DNA of 61,708 nt, from the NCBI GenBank assembly GCA_040880805.1, contig JBBDHW010000048.1:24649-86356 (forward strand), written 5' to 3'. Position numbers and translations under genes: made by a program. The notes under the pieces are model-generated. The model searched no databases, was not told the origin of the DNA, and was given only the letters and a program-made list of their open reading frames with translations. The DNA comes from Acidimicrobiia bacterium (GTDB lineage: Bacteria; Actinomycetota; Acidimicrobiia; IMCC26256; DASPTH01). Positions 25,012-33,549 of the stretch are shown here, in pieces. Each line of letters starts with the position of its first letter. The first letter of the stretch is position 1.

Positions 25012-27237
25012 ATGACCGAGGACCTCTCGGACACGCAAGAGAGCGCAGCTCCTGAACCCGCGGATTCGGCGGCTGCGCTCTCGGCGCGCTTGCTCGAAGA
25101 AGAGGCGCTCCGCGAGCAGCGGACTGCGGCGATGGTCGCAGAGCTTGCCGACGAGGAGATGCCGGGGGTCGGCCTCGACGCGATGAGCCTGCGCCGGGGG
25201 CTCGAGATCGGCGGCCTCTCGATGGTCGTCGTGCTCGGTCTCGGGCAGTTCATGGAGTTCGTCGACCGGTCGGGGTTCAGCGTCCTCGCGCCCGACATCC
25301 AGAAGACGCTCGGTGTGAGCGACGCCGTGATCGCGGCGATCGGCGGCGCCTTCGGCATCCTGTTCCTCGCCGGCTCGATCCCGCTGAGCTCGATCGCCGA
25401 CCGTCGCTCGCGGACGAAGCTGGCCGCGATCTCGCTCGGCGCGTGGTCGATCGTGGTGGCGCTCACCGCGTTCGTCCAGAACGCGTTTCAACTCTTCATC
25501 GCGCGGCTCGCGAGTGGTCTCGGCCAGTCGTACCAGCTGCCGACGCACAGCCCGTTGCTCATCGACACGTACCCGATCGAGGCGCGCGGGCGGGTCTTCG
25601 CCCTGAGCAACATCATCCAGAACTGCGGGAACGGGCTCGCGCCGATGATCGCCGGTGCGATCGCCGCGATCGCCGGCGGCGACGAAGGCTGGCGGTGGGT
25701 GTTCATCGTCACCGCGATCGCCACGATCCCGATCGTCCTCGCCACGCTGCGGCTCGAGGAGCCCCGGCGCGGACGTCACGAGATGCGGGCGGTGCTGGGC
25801 GAGGAGGTCGAAGCCGACGCCGACGAGCTGCCGATCTCGCTGAGCGTCGCGTTCGAGCGGCTCAACAAGATCAAGACGTTCCACTTCTTCCTCCTGGGGA
25901 TGGCGTCGCTCGGCTTCGCGCTGTTCACCGTTCCGCTGTTCCTCAACCTGATCTTCGAGCATCGTTTCGGGCTCGGTGGCTTCGAACGCGGGCTTGCCAC
26001 GTCGGCGACGATCGTGCCGGGGCTCATCGCGGTGGCGTTCGTCGGGAAGCGCAGCGACTCGCTGTTCCGCCGTAGCCCGCCGAGGTGCTTGGTGTTCATC
26101 GGCGCGCTGATCGCGTCGTTCGGCATCTTCATCGCGGTCGGCGTCTTCATGCCGAGCCTCGTGCTACTCCTGATCCTCGTCGGGATCGGCGACGCGATGG
26201 CGCAATCGGCGTTCGCGATCGTGATCGCGCCGATCTCGGCGATCATCCCCTACCGATTGCGTTCCCGCGGCGTCGCCATGATCGGCCTCTACGTGTTCCT
26301 GTTCGGTGCGTTCTTCGGCGCGGTGATCACCGGCGTCCTGGCCGACGCGATCGGCCGACGCGGCGCCGTCGCGGTGGTCGTGGTCCCGGCGGCGTTGATC
26401 GGTGGCGCGCTGATCGCGTACGGCGCGCGCTACGTCCGCCAGGACATGGCACTCGTCGTGGAGGAGCTCGAGGAGGAACGTGACGAGCAGGCTCGTCTGC
26501 GAGAGCACGGCGCCGACTCGCCGGTCATTCAGGTGCGGAACCTCGATTTCTCGTACGGCAAGGTGCAGGTGCTGTTCGACGTGTCGCTCGACGTGTACAA
26601 GGGCGAGACGCTCGCGCTCCTCGGCACCAACGGCGCGGGAAAGTCCACGCTGCTGCGCGTCGTCAGCGGGTTGGGCGTGCCGCAACGCGGTGTCGTCCGG
26701 TTCAACGGGCGCACGGTCACCTACGCGGACGCCGAGCTCCGGGTGAAGATCGGCATCGTCCAGCTCATCGGCGGCACCGCGATCTTCCCGCCGCTCACCG
26801 TTGAGGAGAACCTCCGGATGGGCGGGTTCCTGTACTCGGGCAAGGATCTCGAGCAGCGCGTCGACCGAGTGTGCGAGCTCCTCCCGGTGGTCCGGGAGCG
26901 GATGCGCTCGACCGCGGGCGACCTGTCGGGTGGCGAGCAACAGATGGTCGCGCTCGCGATGACGCTGCTCCACGAGCCCGAGGTGTTGATCATCGACGAG
27001 CTCTCGCTCGGGCTCGCGCCACTCGTGGTGCAGCGGCTCCTCGAAGTGGTCCGCGAGCTTCAAGCTCGCGGCATGACGATGATCATCGTCGAGCAATCGC
27101 TCAACGTCGCCCTCTCGATCGCCGACCGCGCCGTCTTCATGGAGAAGGGTGAGGTGAAATTCGAGGGCGCGGCGAGCGAGCTGCTCGAACGCGACGACCT
27201 CGTGCGGGCCGTGTTCCTCTCGAAGGGCGAGGCATGA
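25012..27237 (+). CDS. Fusion of an MFS-type membrane protein and a LivF-type ABC ATPase
   Basis: A 741-residue protein with two parts. Residues about 60-490 carry around twelve hydrophobic segments in MFS style, with the loop 2-3 region SSIADRRSRTKL and EGWRWVF in the middle. Residues 504-741 are an ABC ATPase: Walker A GTNGAGKST at about 538-546, signature LSGGEQQMV near 638-646, Walker B VLIIDE at about 658-663, then IIVEQSLNVALSIADR. The VEQ in place of the usual H-loop is typical of LivF. ABC ATPases of this group power Liv-type importers. An MFS module joined to one is unexpected. The ATPase probably pairs with the LivG domain of the next protein, while the MFS part may add regulation or a second route. 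Confidence 0.92.
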   Translation: MTEDLSDTQESAAPEPADSAAALSARLLEEEALREQRTAAMVAELADEEMPGVGLDAMSLRRGLEIGGLSMVVVLGLGQFMEFVDRSGFSVLAPDIQKTLGVSDAVIAAIGGAFGILFLAGSIPLSSIADRRSRTKLAAISLGAWSIVVALTAFVQNAFQLFIARLASGLGQSYQLPTHSPLLIDTYPIEARGRVFALSNIIQNCGNGLAPMIAGAIAAIAGGDEGWRWVFIVTAIATIPIVLATLRLEEPRRGRHEMRAVLGEEVEADADELPISLSVAFERLNKIKTFHFFLLGMASLGFALFTVPLFLNLIFEHRFGLGGFERGLATSATIVPGLIAVAFVGKRSDSLFRRSPPRCLVFIGALIASFGIFIAVGVFMPSLVLLLILVGIGDAMAQSAFAIVIAPISAIIPYRLRSRGVAMIGLYVFLFGAFFGAVITGVLADAIGRRGAVAVVVVPAALIGGALIAYGARYVRQDMALVVEELEEERDEQARLREHGADSPVIQVRNLDFSYGKVQVLFDVSLDVYKGETLALLGTNGAGKSTLLRVVSGLGVPQRGVVRFNGRTVTYADAELRVKIGIVQLIGGTAIFPPLTVEENLRMGGFLYSGKDLEQRVDRVCELLPVVRERMRSTAGDLSGGEQQMVALAMTLLHEPEVLIIDELSLGLAPLVVQRLLEVVRELQARGMTMIIVEQSLNVALSIADRAVFMEKGEVKFEGAASELLERDDLVRAVFLSKGEA

Positions 27238-30065
27238 TCTCTTCCGTCGTCACGTTGGCGGTCGACTTCCCACGTCAGTCGATCTTCTCCGGGGTGATGC
27301 AGGGCCTCACCTACGGTGTGATCGCCATCGGGTTGATCCTGATCTACCGGTCCACGCGGGTCATCAACTTCGCGATCGTCGAGATGGGCGCCTTCGCCGC
27401 CGCGTTGCTCGCGCGGCTCGTCATCAACTGGGGCGTGGACTACTGGGTCGCGGTCCCTGCGTGCGTCATCGTCGGCGGACTCCTGGGTGCCGGGATCGAG
27501 CTCGTCGTCGTCCGCCGGCTCTTCCGCTCACCGCGCGTGGTGCTGTTCGTCGCCACGATCGGCGTTGCCCAGCTCCTGCTCTTCTTCCAGTTCGTGTTGC
27601 CCAAGTTCGACACCTACGCCTCGTTCCCCACCGCGTTCTCCTCTTCGTGGGAGTTCGAGGGTCTCTTCATCCGGAGCGAGCACGTGCTCGTGCTCGTGAT
27701 CGTGCCAGTCCTCGCGATCGTGTTGACCGTGTTCCTGAACCACACGAAGTACGGGACGGCGATCCGCGCGTCGGCAGCCAACCCGGACGCGGCGCGCCTC
27801 TCCTCGATCAGTCCCAAGAAGATGTCGACGCTCGTGTGGACGATAGCGGGGTTGCTCGCGGCGCTCGGCATGATCCTGACGATCCCGCTGACGAGCTCGA
27901 CGGCCACGGAGACGATCACGTTGGGTCCCGGCGTGTTGCTGCGCGCGATCGTCGCCGCGCTGATCGGCGGTATGCGGTCGATGCCGCGTGCGGTGGTCGG
28001 TGGCGTCGCCATCGGCATCACCGAGGCGCTGCTCTTCTACAACTACCCGAGCCAGGTCGGCCTGCTCGACGGGGTGCTGTTCATCGCGGTGCTTGTAATC
28101 CTGCTGGTGATGGGGGGGCGCGATCGCGATACCGACCACGTGGACACCTGGTCGTTCTCGCCTCGTGTCCGCCCGGTGCCGGCGAACCTCCAGGGCGTCT
28201 GGCTCGTGCGGAACGTTCCCCGACTCGGCACCGCGCTCGCGTTCTTCGCGGCGGTGGTCTTCCCGTTCATCGTGACGCGACCGTCGCAACAGCTGCTGTT
28301 CAGCCGGGTGTTGATCTACGCGCTCGTCACGTTGTCGCTCACGGTGCTCACGGGATGGGCGGGTCAGCTCTCGCTCGGCCAGTTCGCGCTCGCGGGTATC
28401 GGGGCGTTCGGCACCGCCGCGCTCGTTCGCGAAGGTCTGAGCTTCGGCGTCTCCGTCCTGCTCGTCACCGTCATCGGCATGGTCGTCGCGCTTGTGATCG
28501 GAGCGCCCGCGTTGCGGCTCCGAGGCTTGTTCCTCGCCGTCGCCACACTGGCGTTCGCCGTCGCGACGTCGTCATGGCTGTTCCGGCGCCCGTTCTTGTT
28601 ACCCGACGGTCTGGCGGTCCAAGTGCATCGGGGCGACATCCTGGGCCTCGACCTCACCCCGCAACGCACCTACTACTTCCTCTGCCTACTGGTCTTGGCT
28701 GTCGGCGTGTTCTTCGTCGTCCAGATCCGCCGGAGCGGGGTCGGGCGCTCGTTCATCGCAGTGCGCGACAACGAGCAGTCTTCCGCTGCAGTCGCGCTCT
28801 CGCCGGTGCGGACGAAGCTCACCGCGTTCGTGATCGCCGGCGGTCTCGCCGCGCTCGCGGGCGGCCTCCTCGCCGGCCTGCTCGTGGACTTCGCCCCGCA
28901 ACGCTTCCTTGCTGCGGAGTCGTTATCGGTCGTGGCCATGGCGGTGATCGGCGGTCTCTCCTCGATCCCGGGCGCCGTGCTCGGCGCGCTCTGGGTGGTG
29001 GGCATCCCGTCGCTCTTCCCCGACAGTCCCGAGGTCGCGCTCTTCACCAGCGGCGCCGGCCTGCTCATCCTGCTGTTGTACTTCCCGGCCGGTCTCGTGC
29101 AGATCCTCTACAGCACCCGCGACCTGCTCTTCGGATGGTTGGGGCGAAAGCTGCCGCCGGCCGAGGAAGCGCCGCGCGTGGCGGTCACGACAGGAAAGCG
29201 CCTCACTCCGCGGCGCGTCGCCTCCGCCGACACCCCCGTCGCACTCGAAGTGCGGCAGCTCAGCGTGAAGTTCGGCAAGCGAGTGGTCGTGGATCACGTC
29301 GGCCTGCAGGTGCGCGCGCAGGAGACCGTCGGCCTCATCGGCGCCAACGGCGCGGGGAAGACGACCCTGATGAACGCGGTGGGAGGGTTCCTGCCGAGCG
29401 AGGGCACCGTTGTGCTCGAGGGCCGCGACGTGTCGCGCTCGAGCCCACCGCGGCGCGCCGCGCTCGGACTCGGGCGTTCTTTCCAGCACGCCCGGCTGTT
29501 CGCCGACCTCACCGTGCGGGAGACCATCGAGGTCGCGCTCGAGTCCGGCGCGCACGCCGGACCGATCGCCGTGGGGCTCGCGCTGCCGCGGGCGCGCAGG
29601 TTCGAACGGGCGAAACGATCGCAGGCCGAGGAGATCATCGCGTTCCTCGGCCTCGGTGGATACGCCGACCGATTCATCAATGAGCTGTCGACCGGGACGC
29701 GCCGCATCGTGGAACTCGCGTGTCTGGTGGCAGTGGAGCCGCGTGTGCTCTGCCTCGACGAGCCGACCGCGGGCATCGCCCAGCGCGAGACCGAGGCATT
29801 CGCACCGCTGATCATGCGCGTGCGCGAGGAGCTCAACGCGAGCCTGTTGGTCATCGAGCACGACATGCCGCTCGTGATGGGTATCAGCGATCGCATCTAC
29901 TGCCTCGAAGCCGGTCGCGTGATCAGCGAGGGAACTCCCGAATGGGTGCGCCGGGATCAATTGGTGATCGCGTCGTACCTCGGCACCGACGAACAGGCGA
30001 TCGCGCGCAGCGGTGTGGCAGCACCGACCTCCGCTAGCGAACTTGCGTCAACAGACGGCGTATAG
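27234..30065 (+). CDS. LivH-LivM-LivG fusion: two Liv-type permease domains plus ATPase
   Basis: A 943-residue protein joining three components of a branched-chain amino acid-type importer. Residues about 15-290 are LivH-like (YGVIAIGLILIYRSTRVINF). Residues about 325-625 are LivM-like (TGWAGQLSLGQFALAGIGAF). Residues about 668-905 are a LivG ATPase: Walker A GANGAGKTT near 703-711, LSTGTRRIVELA near 818-829 in place of the canonical LSGGQ, and Walker B VLCLDEPTAG near 839-848. The protein supplies both permeases and one ATPase. The second ATPase is fused to the MFS protein just upstream, whose stop it overlaps by four bases. Liv-type fusions of permease and ATPase are known in actinobacteria; the full HMG order is less usual. 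Confidence 0.93.
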   Translation: MISSVVTLAVDFPRQSIFSGVMQGLTYGVIAIGLILIYRSTRVINFAIVEMGAFAAALLARLVINWGVDYWVAVPACVIVGGLLGAGIELVVVRRLFRSPRVVLFVATIGVAQLLLFFQFVLPKFDTYASFPTAFSSSWEFEGLFIRSEHVLVLVIVPVLAIVLTVFLNHTKYGTAIRASAANPDAARLSSISPKKMSTLVWTIAGLLAALGMILTIPLTSSTATETITLGPGVLLRAIVAALIGGMRSMPRAVVGGVAIGITEALLFYNYPSQVGLLDGVLFIAVLVILLVMGGRDRDTDHVDTWSFSPRVRPVPANLQGVWLVRNVPRLGTALAFFAAVVFPFIVTRPSQQLLFSRVLIYALVTLSLTVLTGWAGQLSLGQFALAGIGAFGTAALVREGLSFGVSVLLVTVIGMVVALVIGAPALRLRGLFLAVATLAFAVATSSWLFRRPFLLPDGLAVQVHRGDILGLDLTPQRTYYFLCLLVLAVGVFFVVQIRRSGVGRSFIAVRDNEQSSAAVALSPVRTKLTAFVIAGGLAALAGGLLAGLLVDFAPQRFLAAESLSVVAMAVIGGLSSIPGAVLGALWVVGIPSLFPDSPEVALFTSGAGLLILLLYFPAGLVQILYSTRDLLFGWLGRKLPPAEEAPRVAVTTGKRLTPRRVASADTPVALEVRQLSVKFGKRVVVDHVGLQVRAQETVGLIGANGAGKTTLMNAVGGFLPSEGTVVLEGRDVSRSSPPRRAALGLGRSFQHARLFADLTVRETIEVALESGAHAGPIAVGLALPRARRFERAKRSQAEEIIAFLGLGGYADRFINELSTGTRRIVELACLVAVEPRVLCLDEPTAGIAQRETEAFAPLIMRVREELNASLLVIEHDMPLVMGISDRIYCLEAGRVISEGTPEWVRRDQLVIASYLGTDEQAIARSGVAAPTSASELASTDGV

Positions 30066-30086
30066 CGCCCACAGCTGACGCAAGTT
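30040..30086. terminator. Inverted repeat across the end of the transporter operon
   Basis: Perfect 11-bp arms at 30040-30050 and 30076-30086 (AACTTGCGTCA and its complement) flank a 25-base loop containing the stop codon and a small inner stem (GGCG-tatag-CGCC). There is no T-tract, so it would be a non-canonical terminator, an mRNA stabiliser or an operator. The role is inferred from position. Confidence 0.4.
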
Positions 30087-30167
30087 GGGGGTCGGGGTCA
30101 GCCCTGGGCGGCGTACGGACCGAGTTTCTTACGTGTCCCTTGCACGCACTGCGTACTGTCTCGGGCT

Positions 30168-30860
30168 ATGAGCGAGGACGGCGCTCCACGCGTGCTGGTT
30201 GCCGAAGACGACCGCAGCGTCCGCGAGTCGCTGCTCCGCGCGCTCCGCCTCGAAGGGTACGACGTGACCGCGGTCACCGACGGCGAGCAGGCGCTCGCGG
30301 CCGTCGAGTCCGACCCGCCTGATCTGCTCGTGCTCGACATCATGATGCCCAACCTCGACGGTCTCACCGTCTGTCGCCGCCTGCGCGCTCGCCAGGTCGC
30401 GATGCCGATCCTGATGCTCACCGCGCGGCACGAGGTGTCGGATCGCGTGACCGGGCTCGATGCCGGCGCCGACGACTACCTGGTGAAGCCCTTCGCCCTC
30501 GACGAGCTCTCGGCGCGCATGCGCGCGCTGCTCCGTCGCACGAGCGTCTCGGGCAGCGACGACGTGGTACGGGTCGGTGACCTCGTGCTCGATCCGCTCG
30601 GCAGAACCGCCGAACGCGCCGGACGCTCGCTCGATCTCACCAAGACCGAGTTCGACGTGCTCGAGCTGCTGATGGTAAATGTCGGCATCGTCCTGACGCG
30701 CGAGACGATCTACGAGCGCATCTGGGGCTACGATTTCGAGACGAGCTCGCGCTCGCTCGACGTGTACATCGGGTATCTGCGAACCAAGACGGAGGCCGAC
30801 GGAGAGCCTCGCCTCGTGCACACGGTACGCGGGGTCGGCTATCTGATCCGGAAGCCATGA
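30168..30860 (+). CDS. OmpR-family response regulator (MprA-like)
   Basis: A 230-residue response regulator. The receiver domain has the acidic pocket VAEDD at residues about 7-11, the phosphoacceptor Asp at residue 57 within [13 protein letters not shown], and the conserved Lys in DDYLVKPFA. The C-terminal winged helix has the usual FDVLELLM and [21 protein letters not shown] stretches. It binds DNA as a phosphorylated dimer. The ATG at 30168 has TACTGT 8 bases upstream, which suits a leaderless transcript. It overlaps the kinase gene by four bases. The resemblance to MprA/PrrA-type actinobacterial regulators is general; the stimulus is unknown. Confidence 0.93.
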   Translation: MSEDGAPRVLVAEDDRSVRESLLRALRLEGYDVTAVTDGEQALAAVESDPPDLLVLDIMMPNLDGLTVCRRLRARQVAMPILMLTARHEVSDRVTGLDAGADDYLVKPFALDELSARMRALLRRTSVSGSDDVVRVGDLVLDPLGRTAERAGRSLDLTKTEFDVLELLMVNVGIVLTRETIYERIWGYDFETSSRSLDVYIGYLRTKTEADGEPRLVHTVRGVGYLIRKP

Positions 30861-32281
30861 GCCTGCGTTGGCGGATCGCGGCCGCGCTCGGCGTCGTCGC
30901 CGCGCTGGTGTGCGCGTTCGGCGCGATCGCCGCGTACGTGTCCACGTTGCAACAGCTCGAGAACAGCGTCGACGAATCGCTCCTCGCCCGAGCCACCGAC
31001 CTCTCGCGCCTCCGCGTACCAGAGGACCGCGGTGGCGAGCCCACGACCACTTCGTCAGGCGACGACGGCGACGACGCGGGGTTCCATCACCCGACCGGTT
31101 GTCCGTCGCCGTCTGAGTTCGCGCCTGCCACCTCCGCGCAGTACGTCGACGTCGACGGCCAACGCAATTCGTGTATCGAGGGAAGTCCGAAGCTCCCGGT
31201 CGACGCGACCGATCGCGCCATCGCCCAGGGTACGGGCGGTGCATCCCGCCTCCACACTGTGAGTGTGAACGGCGAGCGCTACCGAGTCCTGACGGTCGCA
31301 CGAATCGACGGCGGCGCGTTCGAGATGGGGCGCAGCCTCGATGAAGTCGACAGCGTGCTGTCCTCGCTGCAGCTCCGCCTCGGCGCGATCGGTGTGGTCG
31401 GCGTCGCCGCCGCGGTGCTCGCGGGCTGGCTGATCGCCGGCCGGATCGTGAAGCCCATCGGCCGGTTGCGCGTGACGGCTGAGGACATCGCCCGTACCCA
31501 AGACCTCACGACGCCCGTTCCGATCACGGGCGCGGCCGAGATCGGCAGCCTCGGGCGCAGCTTTACCACGATGGTCGACGCGCTCGCGACCTCGCGGCGT
31601 GAACAGCAGCGCCTCGTTGGGAATGCGAGTCACGAACTGCGCACGCCGCTGACGAGCCTCCGCACGAACGCGGAGCTGCTCGCGCGAGCCGACGAGCTCG
31701 GCCCCGGGGAGTACGACGACGTGGTGGAAGGCGTGCAACTCGAGGTGCAGGAGCTCTCGGACCTCGTGTCGGAGCTCGTCGAGCTTGCGGGCGACAGTTC
31801 CGGAAGCGACGAGGCTCCCCAAACGGTGGACCTCGTCGATCTCGCACGCGACGTCGCCACGCGTGCCCGCCGCCGGAGCGGGCGCGAGATCGAGGTCTCC
31901 TCCTCCGGTACCACCACCGTGCTCGTGCGGCCCCAGATGATCGAGCGCGCCATCGGCAACATGGTGGACAACGCATTGAAGTACAGCCCGGACGGAGCTG
32001 CGGTCGACGTCGCGATCGACGGCACGCGGCTCGAGGTGCGTGACCGCGGCACCGGGTTCGCCGACGTCGATCTTCCGCACGTGTTCGACCGCTTCTACCG
32101 TTCGGTCGAGGCTCGCACCGAGTCGGGCTCAGGTCTCGGGCTCGCGATCGTGCAGCAGGCCGTCGAACGGCACGGCGGCACAGTGTGGGCGGCGAACCGT
32201 CCCGACGGTGGCGCGATCGTGGGGTTCGAGCTCCCGAAGCCCGCGCCGACACCCGCGGTCACCCCCACGCCGTCGTCCTGA
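30857..32281 (+). CDS. Sensor histidine kinase (MprB-like)
   Basis: A 474-residue membrane kinase. TM1 is at residues about 8-30 and an extracytoplasmic sensor region reaches to about 170. TM2 ([18 protein letters not shown]) at about 177-195 is followed by HAMP. The phosphoacceptor His259 lies in [15 protein letters not shown], the N box [13 protein letters not shown] is near 368, and G boxes DRGTGF and GSGLGLAIV follow. It ends in a Pro/Thr-rich tail. The sensor region contains two cysteines (TGCPSP and NSCIEG), which might form a disulfide outside the cell. It phosphorylates the regulator encoded directly upstream. The signal is unknown. Confidence 0.93.
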   Translation: MSLRWRIAAALGVVAALVCAFGAIAAYVSTLQQLENSVDESLLARATDLSRLRVPEDRGGEPTTTSSGDDGDDAGFHHPTGCPSPSEFAPATSAQYVDVDGQRNSCIEGSPKLPVDATDRAIAQGTGGASRLHTVSVNGERYRVLTVARIDGGAFEMGRSLDEVDSVLSSLQLRLGAIGVVGVAAAVLAGWLIAGRIVKPIGRLRVTAEDIARTQDLTTPVPITGAAEIGSLGRSFTTMVDALATSRREQQRLVGNASHELRTPLTSLRTNAELLARADELGPGEYDDVVEGVQLEVQELSDLVSELVELAGDSSGSDEAPQTVDLVDLARDVATRARRRSGREIEVSSSGTTTVLVRPQMIERAIGNMVDNALKYSPDGAAVDVAIDGTRLEVRDRGTGFADVDLPHVFDRFYRSVEARTESGSGLGLAIVQQAVERHGGTVWAANRPDGGAIVGFELPKPAPTPAVTPTPSS

Positions 32282-32313
32282 CCCGCGTTTCATACCTGCT
32301 TTAGTCTGCCGAT

Positions 32314-33099
32314 ATGGTCGAGAGGGAAAGGGCAGTGCGTCGCTACCTCGAGGCTTCCAGCACCGGGACCGATAATGCTTTTGCCGCGCTGAGTGCAGTA
32401 CTCGCCGACGCCGTCGCGCTCACGAGCCCGCTCGGGAACGGTACCGGGCGCGACGTGTTACTCGACGGGCTGCGCATGTTGCAACCGATGCTCGCGCCGG
32501 CAACCTGGTCGGATCCAGCGGTGGATGGCGACGTGGTGACGGTGTCGGCAACGCTGCCACCGGGGTCGGTGCTCGGTACCGCCGTGCTCACGTTCCGCTT
32601 CGACGGCGACGGGAAGATCGCCGAGTTGCAGCAAGCTCTCACTCCGGGTGCGCCGCCGCCGGCAACCGAGGCGGCGCTCGGCGACGAGATCTCGCAAGCG
32701 ATCAATGGCGCGCTCGACAACGGCACTCCGGTGATCGCGGCGTACGTCGACCGCGACGGGCAGCCTCAGCTGTCGTTACGCGGCACCACGCAGGTGTACA
32801 GCGCCGATCAGCTCGCGCTCTGGATCCGCAATCCCGAAGGCGGGCTGATCGCCGCGCTCCCTGACAACCCGCGACTCACGTTCTTCTACCGCGACCCGGC
32901 CACGGGCGCGAACTACCAGATCCAGGGACGCGGGCGCGTGGTAGCCGATCCGCGGGTGCGCGACGTCGTCTTCGACAACAGCCCCGAACGCGAGCAGGCA
33001 ATCGACCCCGAGCGACGGGGAGTGGCCGTGGTCCTCGACGTCGACCGCGTCACCGGCCGCGGCCCGAGCGGCTCCGTGAACATGCAACGCGGGGCTTGA
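32314..33099 (+). CDS. Two-domain protein: SnoaL/NTF2-like plus pyridoxamine-5'-phosphate oxidase-like
   Basis: A 261-residue protein. Residues 1 to about 110 look like an NTF2-fold SnoaL domain (VRRYLEASSTGTDNAFAALS, then VLTFRFDGDGKIAELQQAL). Residues about 125-255 look like a split-barrel flavin or F420-binding domain of the pyridoxamine phosphate oxidase group (PVIAAYVDRDGQPQLSLRG, then RLTFFYRDPATGANYQIQGRGRV). Either domain alone is common in actinobacteria; the join is unusual. TAGTCT lies 6 bases before the ATG, so it is probably leaderless. The function is unknown; an F420-linked reductase is a reasonable guess. Confidence 0.75.
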   Translation: MVERERAVRRYLEASSTGTDNAFAALSAVLADAVALTSPLGNGTGRDVLLDGLRMLQPMLAPATWSDPAVDGDVVTVSATLPPGSVLGTAVLTFRFDGDGKIAELQQALTPGAPPPATEAALGDEISQAINGALDNGTPVIAAYVDRDGQPQLSLRGTTQVYSADQLALWIRNPEGGLIAALPDNPRLTFFYRDPATGANYQIQGRGRVVADPRVRDVVFDNSPEREQAIDPERRGVAVVLDVDRVTGRGPSGSVNMQRGA

Positions 33100-33122
33100 C
33101 CCGATCGCGTTACTGTCCCGGG

Positions 33123-33524
33123 ATGACTGCGAAGCAGGGAGTTCAGCGTTTTGGTCCCGTGCTCGTCTATGACGACGCGGACAAGGCGATCCGATTCCTC
33201 ACACAGGCCTTCGGCTTCACCGAGCAGGCGGTGCATCGGACACCAGACGGCGCCATCGCCCATGCCGAACTTGGCTACGGCGGAAGCTATGTAGGCCTGT
33301 CGGACCGGGCCAAAGGCGAGGAGTCGATCTTCGACCTGGGTCCCTGTGCCATTTACGTCGTGGTGGACGATCCGGACGCGCACCACGCTCAGGCCGTTGC
33401 GGCGGGCGCCGACGTGGTGTATCCCCTCACCGACCAGGACTACGGATCTCGCGACTACGCGGTCCGCGATTCCGAGGGCTTCGTGTGGTGCTTCGGTACC
33501 TACGTGCTCGGCTCGAGCGAGTAA
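33123..33524 (+). CDS. VOC (glyoxalase/bleomycin resistance) family protein
   Basis: A 133-residue protein with the paired beta-alpha-beta-beta-beta modules of the vicinal oxygen chelate family: a first half with DDADKAIRFLTQAFGF and a second half with IYVVVDDPDAHHAQAVAAGADVV. Possible metal ligands are the His in AHAELGYGG and a late Glu (RDSEGFVWCF). The family includes glyoxalase I, dioxygenases and resistance proteins. The ATG at 33123 has TACTGT exactly 6 bases upstream, so translation probably starts there rather than at the upstream in-frame codon. Confidence 0.85.
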   Translation: MTAKQGVQRFGPVLVYDDADKAIRFLTQAFGFTEQAVHRTPDGAIAHAELGYGGSYVGLSDRAKGEESIFDLGPCAIYVVVDDPDAHHAQAVAAGADVVYPLTDQDYGSRDYAVRDSEGFVWCFGTYVLGSSE

Positions 33525-33549
33525 GCGGGTTCGTCGCAGCGAACGACGC

